From contig NZ_LS999839.1 in the NCBI RefSeq assembly GCF_900564155.1, positions 6,011,097-6,075,096 of the forward strand: a stretch of 64,000 nucleotides of DNA, in the 5' to 3' direction. The notes below the pieces were generated by a model, which worked only from the letters and a program-made list of their open reading frames with translations, was not told the DNA's origin and did no database searches. Each line of letters starts with the position of its first letter. Positions within the stretch are counted from its first letter, which is position 1. This document shows, piece after piece, positions 43,701 through 50,700 of this stretch. The translations under genes were made by a program, and so were the position numbers. The DNA comes from Pedobacter schmidteae. Lineage in GTDB: Bacteria; Bacteroidota; Bacteroidia; Sphingobacteriales; Sphingobacteriaceae.

Positions 43701-43963
43701 CCGTCACTTTTCTGAATCAGAATAGATACCGGCGTTATACTATTTGTAGCGACAACGACTTCATTGGCCTTGCTCCAATATTGCCAGGGTGCAGGAGCGA
43801 TATAATGCTTGGTATAAGTCTGGGCGTTGGCTTTGCCTATAAACAACAGTAAGCAGCACAATATAAATGCCAGCTTACCAAACCTTTTTAGGGCCGGCTT
43901 TAACAGTGACCAGAGATACAATAGTGTAAATTGAGAGGTTATGACATAGTGGCGTTTAGTCAT
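25781..43963 (-). CDS. Giant secreted DUF11-repeat adhesin with CHU_C C-terminus (6060 aa)
   Basis: This is a single intact frame of 6060 codons. The long signal sequence (about 48 residues, hydrophobic run FILCCLLLFIG, cleavage near ANAQ) is followed by an N-terminal domain with YIAPAPWQYWSKANEVVVAT and GGEGNDSFIKGNASLFSFGD, resembling the IgGFc-binding-like head of Bacteroidetes adhesins. One DUF11 unit, then a Pro/Gly/Ser-rich Ig_7/SprB-like repeat section extends to about residue 1675. Next come 33 tandem DUF11 units (about 130 residues each, xKSGPxxxxAGxxITYxI, VPAxIxNVSWTA, NTATxTPAEPG). The last 85 residues form a gliding-motility-type CHU_C domain (IIPNIITPNNDGNNDTF, VFNRWGNEVF, WDG, EGTYYYLI), the export signal for type IX secretion. 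It probably works as a cell-surface adhesin with the PorP/SprF protein encoded 15 bp downstream. Confidence 0.85.
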   Translation of the reverse strand: MTKRHYVITSQFTLLYLWSLLKPALKRFGKLAFILCCLLLFIGKANAQTYTKHYIAPAPWQYWSKANEVVVATNSITPVSILIQKSDGTSMATLSATAGNPAVYRFPALPNTLPALSNTLNTVLNGAGMIVTGSQPISVNVRNVASDNLGGEGNDSFIKGNASLFSFGDAAIGNAFRVGYYRDGTINGSEKPIYTIMAIENNTIVKIAGVATATLNAGQSYLFQSAIGTLVETSGPAVMNTSARVDAPGGCGDGAYNPIPPVSSLGSEYVVIRGAGNATAEQTVVVATEPNTTVTVSNFNANGTLQSSSTTTLTAAGSFIQIPNGVGTTQYSATRIQANKNVVAYAGTAVTCEVDIATLAPIAACGGSLRAETYKFRGYGQGTNTPGDLPYFSFILTKSLTDKVFLTTSGSAGTNYTNTDIETLPGVGTRRQLGSSGVYVIDFTNANIGSPSVLTLTCNTRITVAAVQQGVGFSMANYLSPFPQKALKPGLAQSDCATATLSVAPGSTAPFQWYLDGIAIAGATGSSLVATASGSYTVTSQLECGISAQSLPVTVALCNIDRSIVKTVDNASPPVGATINFTLKAKSTGAGNALGVSVKDQLPAGFSYISNTPSAGTSYNNTTGVWSIGALTSNQEVSLIITAKVLATGPYVNTATITGTQTDAVPANDVSSVTVTPSSISVDPGGSDAQTVCINTAITPIVYTLGASATAASATNLPAGVTGVFSSAGGVKKFTISGTPTVTTSGAQTYTVTTTGGTPVSATGTLTVNGIVATPVFAAGANSSRCQGFEVSNYPATASYSSSIAYSIDLPAAGVIDAATGQVTWSSTFTGTAVITATVQGCSGPKSATHTVTVASAGTVATSSPVCSGSNGVLTLNGSSGTVIRWESSIDNGATWTSIVNTSTTLNYTNISTTTSYRAVVQLAGCGSAFSTPAVITVTPRPVISNQTASVCTSGTFNVQPPGAATGTTYSWGAPVKSTPNITGGTAATNQNSISQNVSITGTNAGTITYTVTPTYSGCTGANFTVVVTVVPPLAPTAANPAAICSGSSFSVTPTNTDNGTQYTWTAAQLSGGTVSGFTNLATASAAPISQTLVNTSGSTGVVRYTVTPTLAGCTGSTFTFDVTVNSALANNTVTADQTICANTTPTSLIGSAPTGGSGTYTYLWEQSTDNGVTWTAAAGTNNAISYSPAALTASTQYRRSITSGPCNTANTSAAVTITVQPVLANNTITAPANSSLCVTGDPGIITGSTPAGGSGTYAYQWQISTDNITFTNIGGATGATYDPPVITTTTYYRRQVTSGACAAPLNSNIVQITVNPALTAGTVGGNQSFCQSGTPAAFTELTAATGGDNIYAYQWQSSTTSATTGFTDIAGANQKGYTPSGAINQTTYYRRVVSSTASGCGPQNSNVITVTVNPAIGGNSLTAPAAIAFCNSGDPQVITGAIPTGGSGTYIYSWEQSTDNGQTWTTVGAAVSKDFDPPVLNLTTQYRRVVTSGSCNDRSTPITITVSKTPTVAAAGADQQHCRVDLFTLSGNTPAIGTGVWSVVSGQATIDAPNNPNSTVNVPQGQTATLQWTISNGVCLPSSDQVVLTNFADPTSANAGQNMTQNNSGIFTMQANTPSAGTGMWTVKTGTATIADPANPNTSVTIAPNTTATLTWTITNGPCAASSSDVTISYVRSADITITKSLVTNGPIVAGQVITYQILAANAGPSNATGVAIADVVPASIAVSAITASASGTAAVVQNTSAGNNVNVIADIASGGGNTITITVTGTVGQGFSGNLVNTATATSPNIPDPNGATSTVTTPVTRKPVLSIAKEGPANVIAGDAITYKITISNTGTSDALNTAYADIIPAQVTNTSWTLTKTGAATFAGTGAGTGNNINFTGSIPAGTGNTLVLNVTGTVSPSATGSFTNTVTGTPAEPVPPVNSNTVTTNISAKSGLLILKDGPEIANAGAAITYTLKVTNNGLSDAMNASIVDIVPANIKNVSWTATTQSGATIIGAANGTGNAISVKGNIPTGGTNAINISITGTIEAGFSGSINNSSTATPSEAGSQPSTSTVTTAVTRTPVIGITKTGPATLTAGQPISYTIEVTNTSISDAKALMISDNVPAQITDVTWSAATAGTASIVGAGNGSGNTINMSGDLPTGAGNKITITINGKVSPAFTGTLSNSATATPAEPGTQSKTATSTTQVSRLPVLSILKTGPASITSGQQITYTINVANTSSSNAVQLAIADVVPASIKNVSWTALSSGTALINNGASGTGNNIAINADIPAGSGNKVTVTVSGTVDASFSGSIVNTASATPSETGTTAVSSTATTTAARTPVLSISKTGPASLVSGQQITYNITVNNFSNSDAKALVITDQIPAAISNISWTATKIGTAVLNGTASGTNSAISVNADIPAGSGNAVTIAVTGTVSAGFSGLLSNTATATPAEPGTVAKTATTTATINKIPALTISKSGPGVISAGQQIFYTLVIANASTANADNATIKDIVPASISNVSWTTTTAGTTQVLSGASGSGNDIEIKANVPAGAANTITVNIKGTVLASATAPIVNNATVTPAEPGTTADNTTLTTVVNARPTISLVKTGPANISAGQTVTYTVTATNSGPSNATALSIQDLVSANLSNVSWTATFAGTASITSGDTGTGNNVQVKGNIPAGSGNQIVITITGQVASSALAGTFANTAVATPAEPGTSPVNSNTINTTIDKKVDITAVKAAPAVISAGEKITYTLQIKNNGPSDAKNLVITDVLPAGIINSSWNAITSGAAAVVSGASGSGATVSLIANIPAGTANGILVTVTGTVDPSTSATQLLNAFKTTPAEPGNPETTSNTTTTQIAKTADIRIQKSGPATAVAGQSIAYSITVSNNGPSNTTNVNIQDVIPAGINNINWTATAQNGAVINGTASGTTANVSVFAAIPAGSAQVTINVTGTVDPGFTGVSLVNTATATPEAGVTDPTPASSTVTTQLSRMANIRIIKSGPADITAGEQIVHKLRIVNEGPSNAPGVVINDLIPAGINGVSWSAVAQNGATLTSAASGTGNVNLTANIPAGTAEVDVTITGMVDAGATDKSIIKNTATANLPAGSPVTDPDLSSNTSTVNTKVNLDTELKVSKSGPETVNVGDRIDYQIIVKNGGLSDIVNAMITDYVPNDVAVSSWTASTTGNGSLTSPATGNTNTINVTGNIPATTGGVTSSIVINITGTVKNTAGATFTNTATVVANDIRESSVVTAVNQSTDIYVEKNGPQAVTAGSVISYQIKVGNNGPVDIAGLDIKDNVPAAVTNVSWSASAYGAASITAATGGNTNNIQTTATVPAGAANYILINVQGIVNAATASGNISNTATTTLPLGMQDFNMLNNTSTVSTAIVSTSGLSVRKMGPAVAVSGSDITYTLVVSNAGPSNAVNAEIKDDVPTGVTGVTWTAVAAGNASISAGAGGNNNVVSVIASIPAGAGNTVVVTVKGKIDPGFTGNLVNSATATPSEPGNPPVNSGNVTTTVTNESGLIIVKSGPGTVDAGGTLKYLLQVTNAGPSNAVNALISDAIPAGLTNIRWSAVAVNGAQLKSADNGTTNPVAVTADVPAGAGSVTVTILADVPSNTALQTLTNVASVNPAEPGNPDVTSNQITTNIVRNVSLNISKSAPATLSSGSAISYTLALTNSGPSDALASRLSDVIPAEVGNVSWTSTLAGGATINSGANGTGNNLDMVVNLPVNSTILVNVKGTMDALFTGNSINTAVLAPSEPGETPVNATATTVVKRLTKLQITKTGATEAIAGQQLSYQIKVSNAGPSTALNATISDAIPVQLEQVSWTSSASGAAVITSGATGTGNALNVKANLPAGAQNEVTINITGKVSASYAGNMSNVAIATPADPDNPPVVTPPVVTEVKQRPVIVLSKTGPSTATAGGIVTYTIVAGNTGLSDAANLKITDVVPAQLTGVSWTAVISGNSSINGSNQGSGNNISLSSNIPAGAANKITITVKGTVDPGFAGTVSNTATATPSEDGNPPVITPPVETIVTQSPVIIVNKTGSSTATAGGPISYVIEVSNNGLSNAKNLVVTDVIPADVAAVSWAATASGTSSINGAASGTGNNISVNANIPAGAGNKISIAITGTVKSGFAGKIVNIATAKPAEPGNPAMTSPPVETNVSRKPVVTITKTGQSTAVAGGEAAYLIEAVNTGLSDALAFSIIDHVPAELSNVSWTATSSGTANIISGASGTGSEVLVKANIPAGTGNNKISINLKGVVNPAFAGTIHNIAGVQVPDGNNGTNETPSVDTEVGAVPGITINKNGPPTAVSGTVLTYVITAGNTGLSNARNMAIRDVVPTALTNVSWTTNINGAAVVNSGATGTGNNILVNADIPAGIDNTVTVTVKGTLSASFNGNLINRATATPSEPNTKAVNSDFTTLVNRTPALTIAKNGPASIAAGQPISYTIVVNNTGTANAENAAITDQVPVNISNVSWTATVQGAASVLSGASGSGNNVVVNASIPAGAGNGILINVNGTLNAGATADLINKATVTPAEAGTTPSDATVTTKVNATPTVTVVKTGPTRVSAGETVTYTLAVGNSGPSDARNLAITDAVPVMLTNVSWTAGVSGSASLLSGASGTGNNVQVAANINAGAANQVLITITGQVPSSAAAGSISNTAKAKPSEPGIAEVSSNTVNTVIDHKLGIRAVKSAPSSISAGQSITYTLQVFNDGPGDAVALGIADAIPAGINNVSWTTNVAGTATIAQNGTGTGSALAMKVNIPAGAANFITVVVKGDVDPGFTGTTLMNSFTVSPQEPGNPPVTSEVVTTNVNKIADLRILKTGPSSAVAGSAISYTLTVTNAGPGNAGTVNIVDAIPAGITNLSWAAVAQNGASIVGTATGTGNVNLNALIPAGGNASVVVTLNGTVDANYAGTAIINTATATPGAGITDPTPATSTVTTATDQVANVRVVKSGPANIAAGEMITYNLRVVNDGPSNAIGVVIKDQLPANIEAGATWTASTLNGATVSVAAGTGDVDLTGSIPSGTGQIDIVVKGKVKANNLDGTSFVNTATANFPPGSLIKDPDPSSNISSVNTVVNNDPVLKVSKSGPSRVNIGDPINYTIVIRNGGAGNITNAMIVDPVPADVAVSSWNVVATGGATITGANSGITNAVNTTADIPADANPNTAITINISGTVKTTAGAMFTNTVTVTANGERTSSVVTAVNQSTDIYVEKTGPQEINAGALITYTVKVGNNGPVAVSGLTINDQVPAEIGQLSWTAQSFGSATLTGAGSGTTNAVQTVASVPLGAGNYILLTVKGVVKASTKAAEMTNTASVMLPAGLSDFDLSNNSSTVNTVITSKSGLVISKTGPQDGIGGSAITYTLKVVNTGPSDAAQAVITDLVPAAIRNVSWQAVSSGAANLVSGAAGTGNSVLVSANIPAGTGNEIFVTINGTVDAGFSGTLQNTAVVTPAEKGNPPSTSGTVTTTVLNKSGVRLIKSGPSNAEAGKTVNYTLELTNTGPGNAMNLDLSDVVPATLANVSWTATASNGAVIRSGATGTGNTIGLKVDMPAGVAKVTVNITALVPANTVLANFSNTATATPSEPGNPAVVSNVVTTAVVNNANLSLVKSGPANANSGETIAYILRIGNSGPSDATGVKIRDVVPVQLSEVIWNSSVNGGAVITAGASGNVNDVQLTANIPANGSIAVMITGKIDPLYTGPIANRATLTPADPAKPVINSDVTTAVKNLSSLKITKTGAGTIIAGQQMKYQIILSNGGPGTARNVVVTDQVPAAMSNVSWTAVASGAAGISTGQTGTGNSLRVVATVPPTAADFITINLIGTVDPSLSGKISNIATATPQEPGNPPVVSPPVETQVSRKPGVIITKAGPQTAKSGDIITYVVEVTNTGISDALALAINDKISADIVNVSWTTAVTGKAKVLSGATGKGSNVSILADVPSGAANKVTLTITGMVSKSYTGKITNTAQTIPSEGLPEVLSNTVETIIDVSDFIIPNIITPNNDGNNDTFKIKGLENYPGTQVQVFNRWGNEVFRANDYKSDWDGSQLNEGTYYYLINRKEKSGTFTVFKGWLFIKR
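26050..38940 (-). repeat. Tandem array of 33 DUF11-coding units with an internal higher-order repeat
   Basis: Units of about 390 bp encode about 130 residues each. A block of eleven consecutive units is present twice: about 32312-36605 and about 26440-30740, offset near 5.87 kb (15 units). The strongest markers are the STDIYVEK unit at about 28365 and again at about 34232, the preceding xLKVSKSGP unit, and the DPTPAS/DPTPAT unit. Corresponding units are about 70 percent alike at DNA level by eye, so the duplication is old. Four other units sit between the two blocks. Confidence 0.75.
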
Positions 43964-44142
43964 AGGTAGCGCAAGTTAGATAGATGTAAAAAAATATTAT
44001 TTCAATAGGGTACTATTAAAATAGAGATAAAGTTTTAAAGAACAGCGGATTGACTCCGTTTTTTTTGTTCATTTTTGAAACTTTCAATATTCATTACATC
44101 CTGGTTATCTAATTTTCACAAACCAGTGTACTCACCTGCTTT

Positions 44143-44682
44143 TTAGAAATATTTTTTATGTTGCATGATGTCGATAGCACTTTGCACACTAAAATTAAAC
44201 TTATGAAAAAGCGTACCACCTACATTTTCGTCAATCGCAAGGAAACTCTCTAAATCTTTGAAATAAACCACCCCAACACACTTACCCCTTGTTACCAAAG
44301 GCAAAAACTTGTCGTCGCTTCTGCGTAATATTTCTATGGCTTCCAGTACCAGTTGTTGCGGATGCAGACCATTCTCATCATCTAGCTCAAGCAAATAGGT
44401 TCCTTTCTTAGTCATGAAAGACAAAACCGGCTGACTACTGCTCAGTTCTGATGTTGGTAGATGCACCGGCTGGTCTGCATAATCCTTTAGTGTTGCAATG
44501 GTGTACCTTGAAGGTTGATGAGTACTTTTAATAAAGCCAAATACCCTTTTTAACGTTGTTACACTAATCCGCTTGTTCAAAGATTGATTGATCCCTAAGG
44601 CAATCTTTCTGCAATCACGTCCTGTAATATTCGTCAGGCCTGCTTTTAAAATTATTCTTTGCTTTAATTCTTCAACAATCAT
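44143..44682 (-). CDS. Bacteroidetes HTH-like protein with single CBS-like domain
   Basis: This 179-residue cytosolic protein starts MIVEELKQRIILKAGLTN. The N-terminal part (about 1-70: DCRKIALGINQSLNKRISVT then LKRVFGFIKSTHQPSRYTIA) resembles a helix-turn-helix region common in Sphingobacteria and Flavobacteria, with SRYTIATLKDYA a likely recognition segment. The C-terminal part (about 105-170: HPQQLVLEAIEILRRSDDKF, VTRGKCVGVVYFKDLESFL) fits one half of a CBS pair, which usually binds adenosyl ligands as a dimer. No signal peptide. It lies 47 bp after the stop of the 2196-residue fibre gene and may be read from its transcript, but it could equally have its own promoter. Suggested role: a nucleotide-sensing regulator of this surface locus; inference. 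Confidence 0.55.
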   Translation of the reverse strand: MIVEELKQRIILKAGLTNITGRDCRKIALGINQSLNKRISVTTLKRVFGFIKSTHQPSRYTIATLKDYADQPVHLPTSELSSSQPVLSFMTKKGTYLLELDDENGLHPQQLVLEAIEILRRSDDKFLPLVTRGKCVGVVYFKDLESFLAIDENVGGTLFHKFNFSVQSAIDIMQHKKYF

Positions 44683-44729
44683 TTTAATTTACGGGTGATA
44701 GTTTGTTTACATTTCCGATTCAGACATGG

Positions 44730-47700
44730 TTACTTAAACTCATAAACAATAATTACACCACTAGCTCCTGCCGCTCCTGCAGTATTGGTCATGCTTCCTC
44801 CTCCTCCTGCACCATAACCTGTCCCTACAGCTCCGGCACCTGCAGCACCAGCCTTTCCAGAACCACCATTACCAAAGTTAGTGGAACCGCCACTCCCTGC
44901 CATTCCTTGCCCGGCAGTAGTTGAGAATTTAATTCCCGCACCGCCTTGTTGCCCTGGAACATTGACATCTCCCCCAGTAGCAGTTCCTCCTGCTCCACCT
45001 GCCGCGGCGATAAAGGTAGTCCCACTTCCTACTGCTCCCCCGGTGCCTCCTCCGGCTGTAAAAGAACCGAATGTGGTAGCCCCGCCGGCAGTACCTGCCG
45101 CGGTAGCTGCTGCTCCAGACCCTCCGGTACCAACATCCCAGGTGTAACTTGCCGAAGGTGAAGAAATATGTGTAAGAATGTAACCTCCTGCACCACCTCC
45201 ACCACCAGATGATGCCGCGGTATTTGGTGCGCCACCACCTTGTCCACCACCACCAACGATATGAACTACGATAGCCTTAGTACCAGCAGATGGCACATAG
45301 GTACCCCCGGATGTGCTTGTCAGCACTACAATATCTTTTAAAGCTCCCGCTACTGCTGCATCAACGTAAGCTGTAGTTGCAACAGCAGTGCTATTATTAC
45401 CTGAAGTTTGTGTTGTAGCTATTGTTCCGGTAGGAAGTGTAGGTGTACCCGTAAAAGTTGGTGACGCCAGGTTAGCTTTTAAGTCAAGTGCAGTTTGTGT
45501 TGCAGTACTTATGGGTTTATTTACGTCGCTGGTATTATTCACATTGCCCAAACCTACTTTTGAAGCACTGATTCCTGTTGCAATCTTTGCATCTGTTACA
45601 CTGCCATCCGATATTTTCACTGTAGTGACAGCATCAGCGGCAAGCTTAGTGGCAGTAATAGCAGCATTAGCTATTACCGGCGCTGCTGCTGCTCCCGAAA
45701 GATCCCCCGCAAGCTGTATTTTTCCTTTTGTGGTCGCATCGGCATCAGGTGCTGCGGCAGTACTTATTGCAGAAGTCACAAATGCAGTGGTTGCCACCGC
45801 TGTAGTATTATTTCCTGCAGTCTGGGTTGTAGCTATAGTTCCGGTAGGAAGTGTAGGTGTACCCGTAAAAGTCGGCGATGCCAGGTTAGCTTTTAAGTCA
45901 AGTGCAGTTTGCGTTGCAGTACTTATGGGTTTATTTACGTCGCTGGTATTATTCACATTGCCCAAACCTACTTTTGAAGCACTGATTCCTGTTGCAATTT
46001 TTGCATCTGTTACACTGCCATCCGATATTTTCACTGTAGTGACAGCATCAGCGGCAAGCTTAGTGGCAGTAATAGCAGCATTAGCTATTACCGGCGCTGC
46101 GGCTGTTCCCGAAAGATCCCCCGCAAGCTGTATTTTTCCTTTTGTGGTCGCATCGGCATCAGGTGCTGCGGCAGTACTTATTGCAGAAGTCACAAATGCA
46201 GTGGTTGCCACCGCTGTAGTATTATTTCCTGCAGTCTGGGTTGTAGCTATAGTTCCGGTAGGAAGTGTAGGTGTACCCGTAAAAGCCGGCGATGCCAGGT
46301 TAGCTTTTAAGTCAAGTGCAGTTTGTGTTGCAGTACTTATGGGCTTATTTACGTCGCTGGTATTATTCACATTGCCCAGGCCAACCATTGAAGACGTAAT
46401 ACCTGAAACTGTACCCGTAAAAGTTGGTGAGGCCAAAGGAGCTTTCAAATCAACAGCACTCTGATCAGCCTTTAAAGCTAAACCAGCAGCACTGCCTTTT
46501 GCATCCAAAGCGGCCTGTACAGCAGTACTGATCGGTTTATTTAAATCGCTGGTATTATCTACATTGCCTAAACCAACCATGGTAGCGGTAATACCTGAAA
46601 CTGTACCCGTAAAAGTCGGTGAAGCCAAAGGCGCTTTCAAATCAACAGCACTTTGGTCTGCCTTTAAAGCTAAACCAGCAGCACTTCCTTTCGCATCTAA
46701 AGCAGCCTGTACCGCCATACTGATTGGTTTATTCAAATCACTGGTATTGTCTACATTGCCCAGGCCGACCATTGCAGCAGTAATACCCGAAACTGTACCT
46801 GTAAAACTTGGTGAAGCCAAAGGTGCTTTCAAATCAACAGCGCTCTGGTCTGCTTTCAAAGCTAAATTAGCCGCACTACCTTTTGCATCTAATGCTGCCT
46901 GCACAGCCGTACTGATCGGTTTATTTAAATCGCTGGTATTATCTACATTGCCTAAACCAACCATGGTAGCGGTAATACCTGAAACTGTACCTGTAAAGGT
47001 TGGTGAAGCCAATGGCGCTTTCAAATCAACAGCACTCTGATCAGCTTTTAGAGCCAGGCCAGCTACACTACCCTTTGCATCCAAAGCTGCCTGCACAGCA
47101 GTACTGATCGGTTTATTTAAATCGCTGGTATTATCTACATTGCCTAAACCAACCATGGTAGCCGTGATACCAGAAACTGTACCTGTAAAAGTCGGTGACG
47201 CTAAAGGTGCTTTTAAAGCCAAATCTGCTGAACCGCCTTTCGCATCTAAAGCAGCCTGTACAGCTGTACTGATTGGTTTATTCAAATCGCTGGTATTATC
47301 TACATTGCCCAAGCCTACCATTGAAGATGTAATACCCGTTACAGTCCCCGTAAAAGCTGGTGAGGCTAATGGTGCTTTCAAATCAACAGCACTTTGGTCT
47401 GCTTTTAAAGCTAAACCAGCTACACTACCTTTTGCATCCAAAGCAGCCTGTACAGCTGTACTGATCGGTTTATTCAAATCGCTGGTATTATCTACATTGC
47501 CCAAGCCTACCATAGCAGCGGTAATACCTGAAACTGTACCTGTAAAAGTTGGTGAGGCCAAAGGCGCTTTCAAATCAACAGCACTTTGGTCTGCCTTTAA
47601 AGCTAAACCAGCCGCACTACCTTTTGCATCCAAAGCTGCCTGCACGGCCGTACTGATCGGTTTATTTAAATCGCTGGTATTGTCCACATTGCCCAGGCCG

Positions 47701-50700
47701 ACCATCGCAGCAGTAATACCTGAAACAGTCCCCGTAAAACTTGGCGAGGCTAATGGTGCTTTCAAATCAACAGCACTCTGATCCGCTTTTAAAGCCAAGC
47801 CAGTAGCACTTCCTTTTGCATCTAATGCTGCCTGTACAGCAGTACTGATCGGTTTATTTAAATCGCTGGTATTATCTACATTGCCTAAACCAACCATTGA
47901 AGACGTAATACCCGAAACTGTACCTGTAAAAGTCGGTGAGGCTAAAGGCGCTTTCAAATCAACAGCACTCTGGTCGGCTTTTAAAGCCAAGCCTGCAGCA
48001 CTTCCTTTCGCATCTAAAGCAGCCTGTACAGCGGCACTGATTGGTTTATTCAAATCACTGGTATTGTCCACATTCCCCAGGCCGACCATTGAAGACGTAA
48101 TACCTGAAACTGTACCCGTAAAAGTTGGTGAGGCCAAAGGCGCTTTCAAATCAACAGCACTTTGGTCTGCTTTTAAAGCCAAGCCAGCAGCACTACCTTT
48201 TGCATCCAAAGCGGCCTGTACAGCCGTACTGATCGGTTTATTCAAATCGCTGGTATTGTCTACATTGCCCAAGCCGACCATCGACGCAGTAATACCCGAA
48301 ACTGTACCTGTAAAAGTCGGTGAGGCCAAAGGCGCTTTTAAATCAACAGCACTTTGGTCTGCCTTTAAAGCTAAACCAGCTACACTACCCTTTGCATCTA
48401 AAGCCGCTTGCACAGCCGTACTGATTGGTTTATTCAAATCACTGGTATTATCCACATTGCCCAGGCCAACCATCGCAGCAGTAATACCTGAAACAGTCCC
48501 CGTAAAAGTTGGCGAGGCCAATGGTGCTTTCAAATCAACAGCACTTTGGTCTGCTTTTAAAGCCAAACCAGCCGCACTACCTTTTGCATCTAATGCTGCC
48601 TGCACAGCAGTACTGATCGGTTTATTTAAATCGCTGGTATTATCTACATTGCCTAAACCAACCATGGTAGCCGTGATACCTGAAACTGTACCTGTAAAAG
48701 TTGGTGAGGCCAAAGGCGCTTTTAAATCAACAGCACTTTGGTCTGCCTTTAAAGCTAAACCAGCTACACTACCTTTCGCATCTAAAGCAGCCTGTACAGC
48801 TGTACTGATTGGTTTATTCAAATCACTGGTATTGTCCACATTGCCCAGGCCAACCATTGAAGACGTAATACCTGAAACTGTACCCGTAAAAGTTGGTGAG
48901 GCTAATGGTGCTTTCAAATCAACAGCACTTTGGTCTGCTTTTAAAGCCAAACCAGCAGCACTGCCTTTTGCATCCAAAGCGGCCTGTACAGCCGTACTGA
49001 TCGGTTTATTTAAATCGCTGGTATTGTCTATATTACCTAAACCAACCATTACAGCGGTAATACCCGAAACTGTACCTGTAAAAGTTGGTGAGGCCAATGG
49101 CGCTTTTAAATCAACAGCGCTCTGGTCGGCTTTCAAAGCTAAACCAGCCGCACTACCTTTTGCATCTAAAGCCGCTTGCACAGCCGTACTGATTGGTTTA
49201 TTCAAGTCACTGGTATTATCTACATTACCTAAACCAACCATGGTAGCGGTAATACCCGAAACTGTACCTGTAAAAGTCGGTGAGGCCAAAGGAGCTTTCA
49301 AATCAACAGCACTTTGGTCTGCCTTTAAAGCCAAACCAGTCGCACTACCTTTTGCATCTAATGCTGCTTGCACAGCCGTACTGATCGGTTTATTTAAATC
49401 GCTGGTATTATCTACATTGCCTAAACCAACCATGGTAGCCGTGATACCTGAAACTGTACCTGTAAAAGTTGGTGAAGCCAAAGGCGCTTTTAAATCAACA
49501 GCACTCTGGTCGGCTTTCAAAGCTAAACCAGCCGCACTACCTTTTGCATCTAAAGCCGCTTGCACAGCCGTACTGATTGGTTTATTCAAGTCACTGGTAT
49601 TATCTACATTACCTAAACCAACCATGGTAGCGGTAATACCCGAAACTGTACCTGTAAAAGTCGGTGAGGCCAAAGGAGCTTTCAAATCAACAGCACTTTG
49701 GTCTGCCTTTAAAGCCAAACCAGTCGCACTACCTTTTGCATCTAATGCTGCTTGCACAGCCGTACTGATCGGTTTATTTAAATCGCTGGTATTATCTACA
49801 TTGCCTAAACCAACCATGGTAGCCGTGATACCTGAAACTGTACCTGTAAAAGTTGGTGAAGCCAAAGGCGCTTTTAAATCAACAGCACTCTGATCAGCCT
49901 TTAAAGCTAAACCAGCTACACTACCCTTTGCATCTAAAGCCGCTTGCACAGCCGTACTGATTGGTTTATTCAAATCACTGGTATTATCTACATTGCCCAA
50001 GCCTACCATGGCAGCGGTAATACCTGAAACTGTACCTGTAAAAGTTGGTGAGGCCAAAGGCGCTTTCAAATCAACAGCACTTTGGTCTGCCTTTAAAGCT
50101 AAACCAGCCGCACTACCTTTTGCATCCAAAGCTGCCTGCACGGCCGTACTGATCGGTTTATTTAAATCGCTGGTATTGTCCACATTGCCCAGGCCAACCA
50201 TCGCAGCAGTGATACCAGTTAAACCACCAGAAAATGTTACCGGACTACTAAATGTCTTAGCACCTGCTATCACTTGAGCTCCAGTAGTGAGCACACCACC
50301 ATTAGCCGCATCTGCAGGTGTTAAGGTCAATACACCGCCGTTTAAAATTATTCCATTTGGATTAGCTGTACTACCTATGGCACCAACTGAATTTAAATTG
50401 CTTAATCCGGGAATCCCTTGAGGCCCTTGAGCTCCGGTAGCTCCAACAGGACCAATTGCACCAGTTAATCCTATTGGCCCTATCGGTCCTTGCGGTCCAG
50501 CTAAACCTTCAGGCCCCTGAGCACCTGTCGCACCTGTTAATCCAATTGCCCCTTGCGCTCCCGGCAGACCTTGAATTCCCTGTATTCCTGCAGGCCCAGC
50601 GGGACCTGCCGGCCCCGTTAATCCTACTGTTCCAGCACTCCCAGTTAAACCAATTGGCCCTTGAGGACCAACCGGTCCTTGTATCCCCTGAGCACCTGTT

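Noticed and set aside
44030..44075. Weak hairpin with T-run near 44050 as a terminator
   Set aside because: The stem is only about four bases and it lies between minus-strand genes with the T-run on the plus strand.
46395..50207. CRISPR array
   Set aside because: The repeats are 192 bp, continuous and in frame, with no spacers and no cas genes.
45388..50277. Long open frames on the plus strand across the fibre gene (up to 670 codons)
   Set aside because: They follow the 192-bp repeat exactly and lie antisense to a well-supported gene; the lack of stops is a by-product of repeating one stop-free unit.
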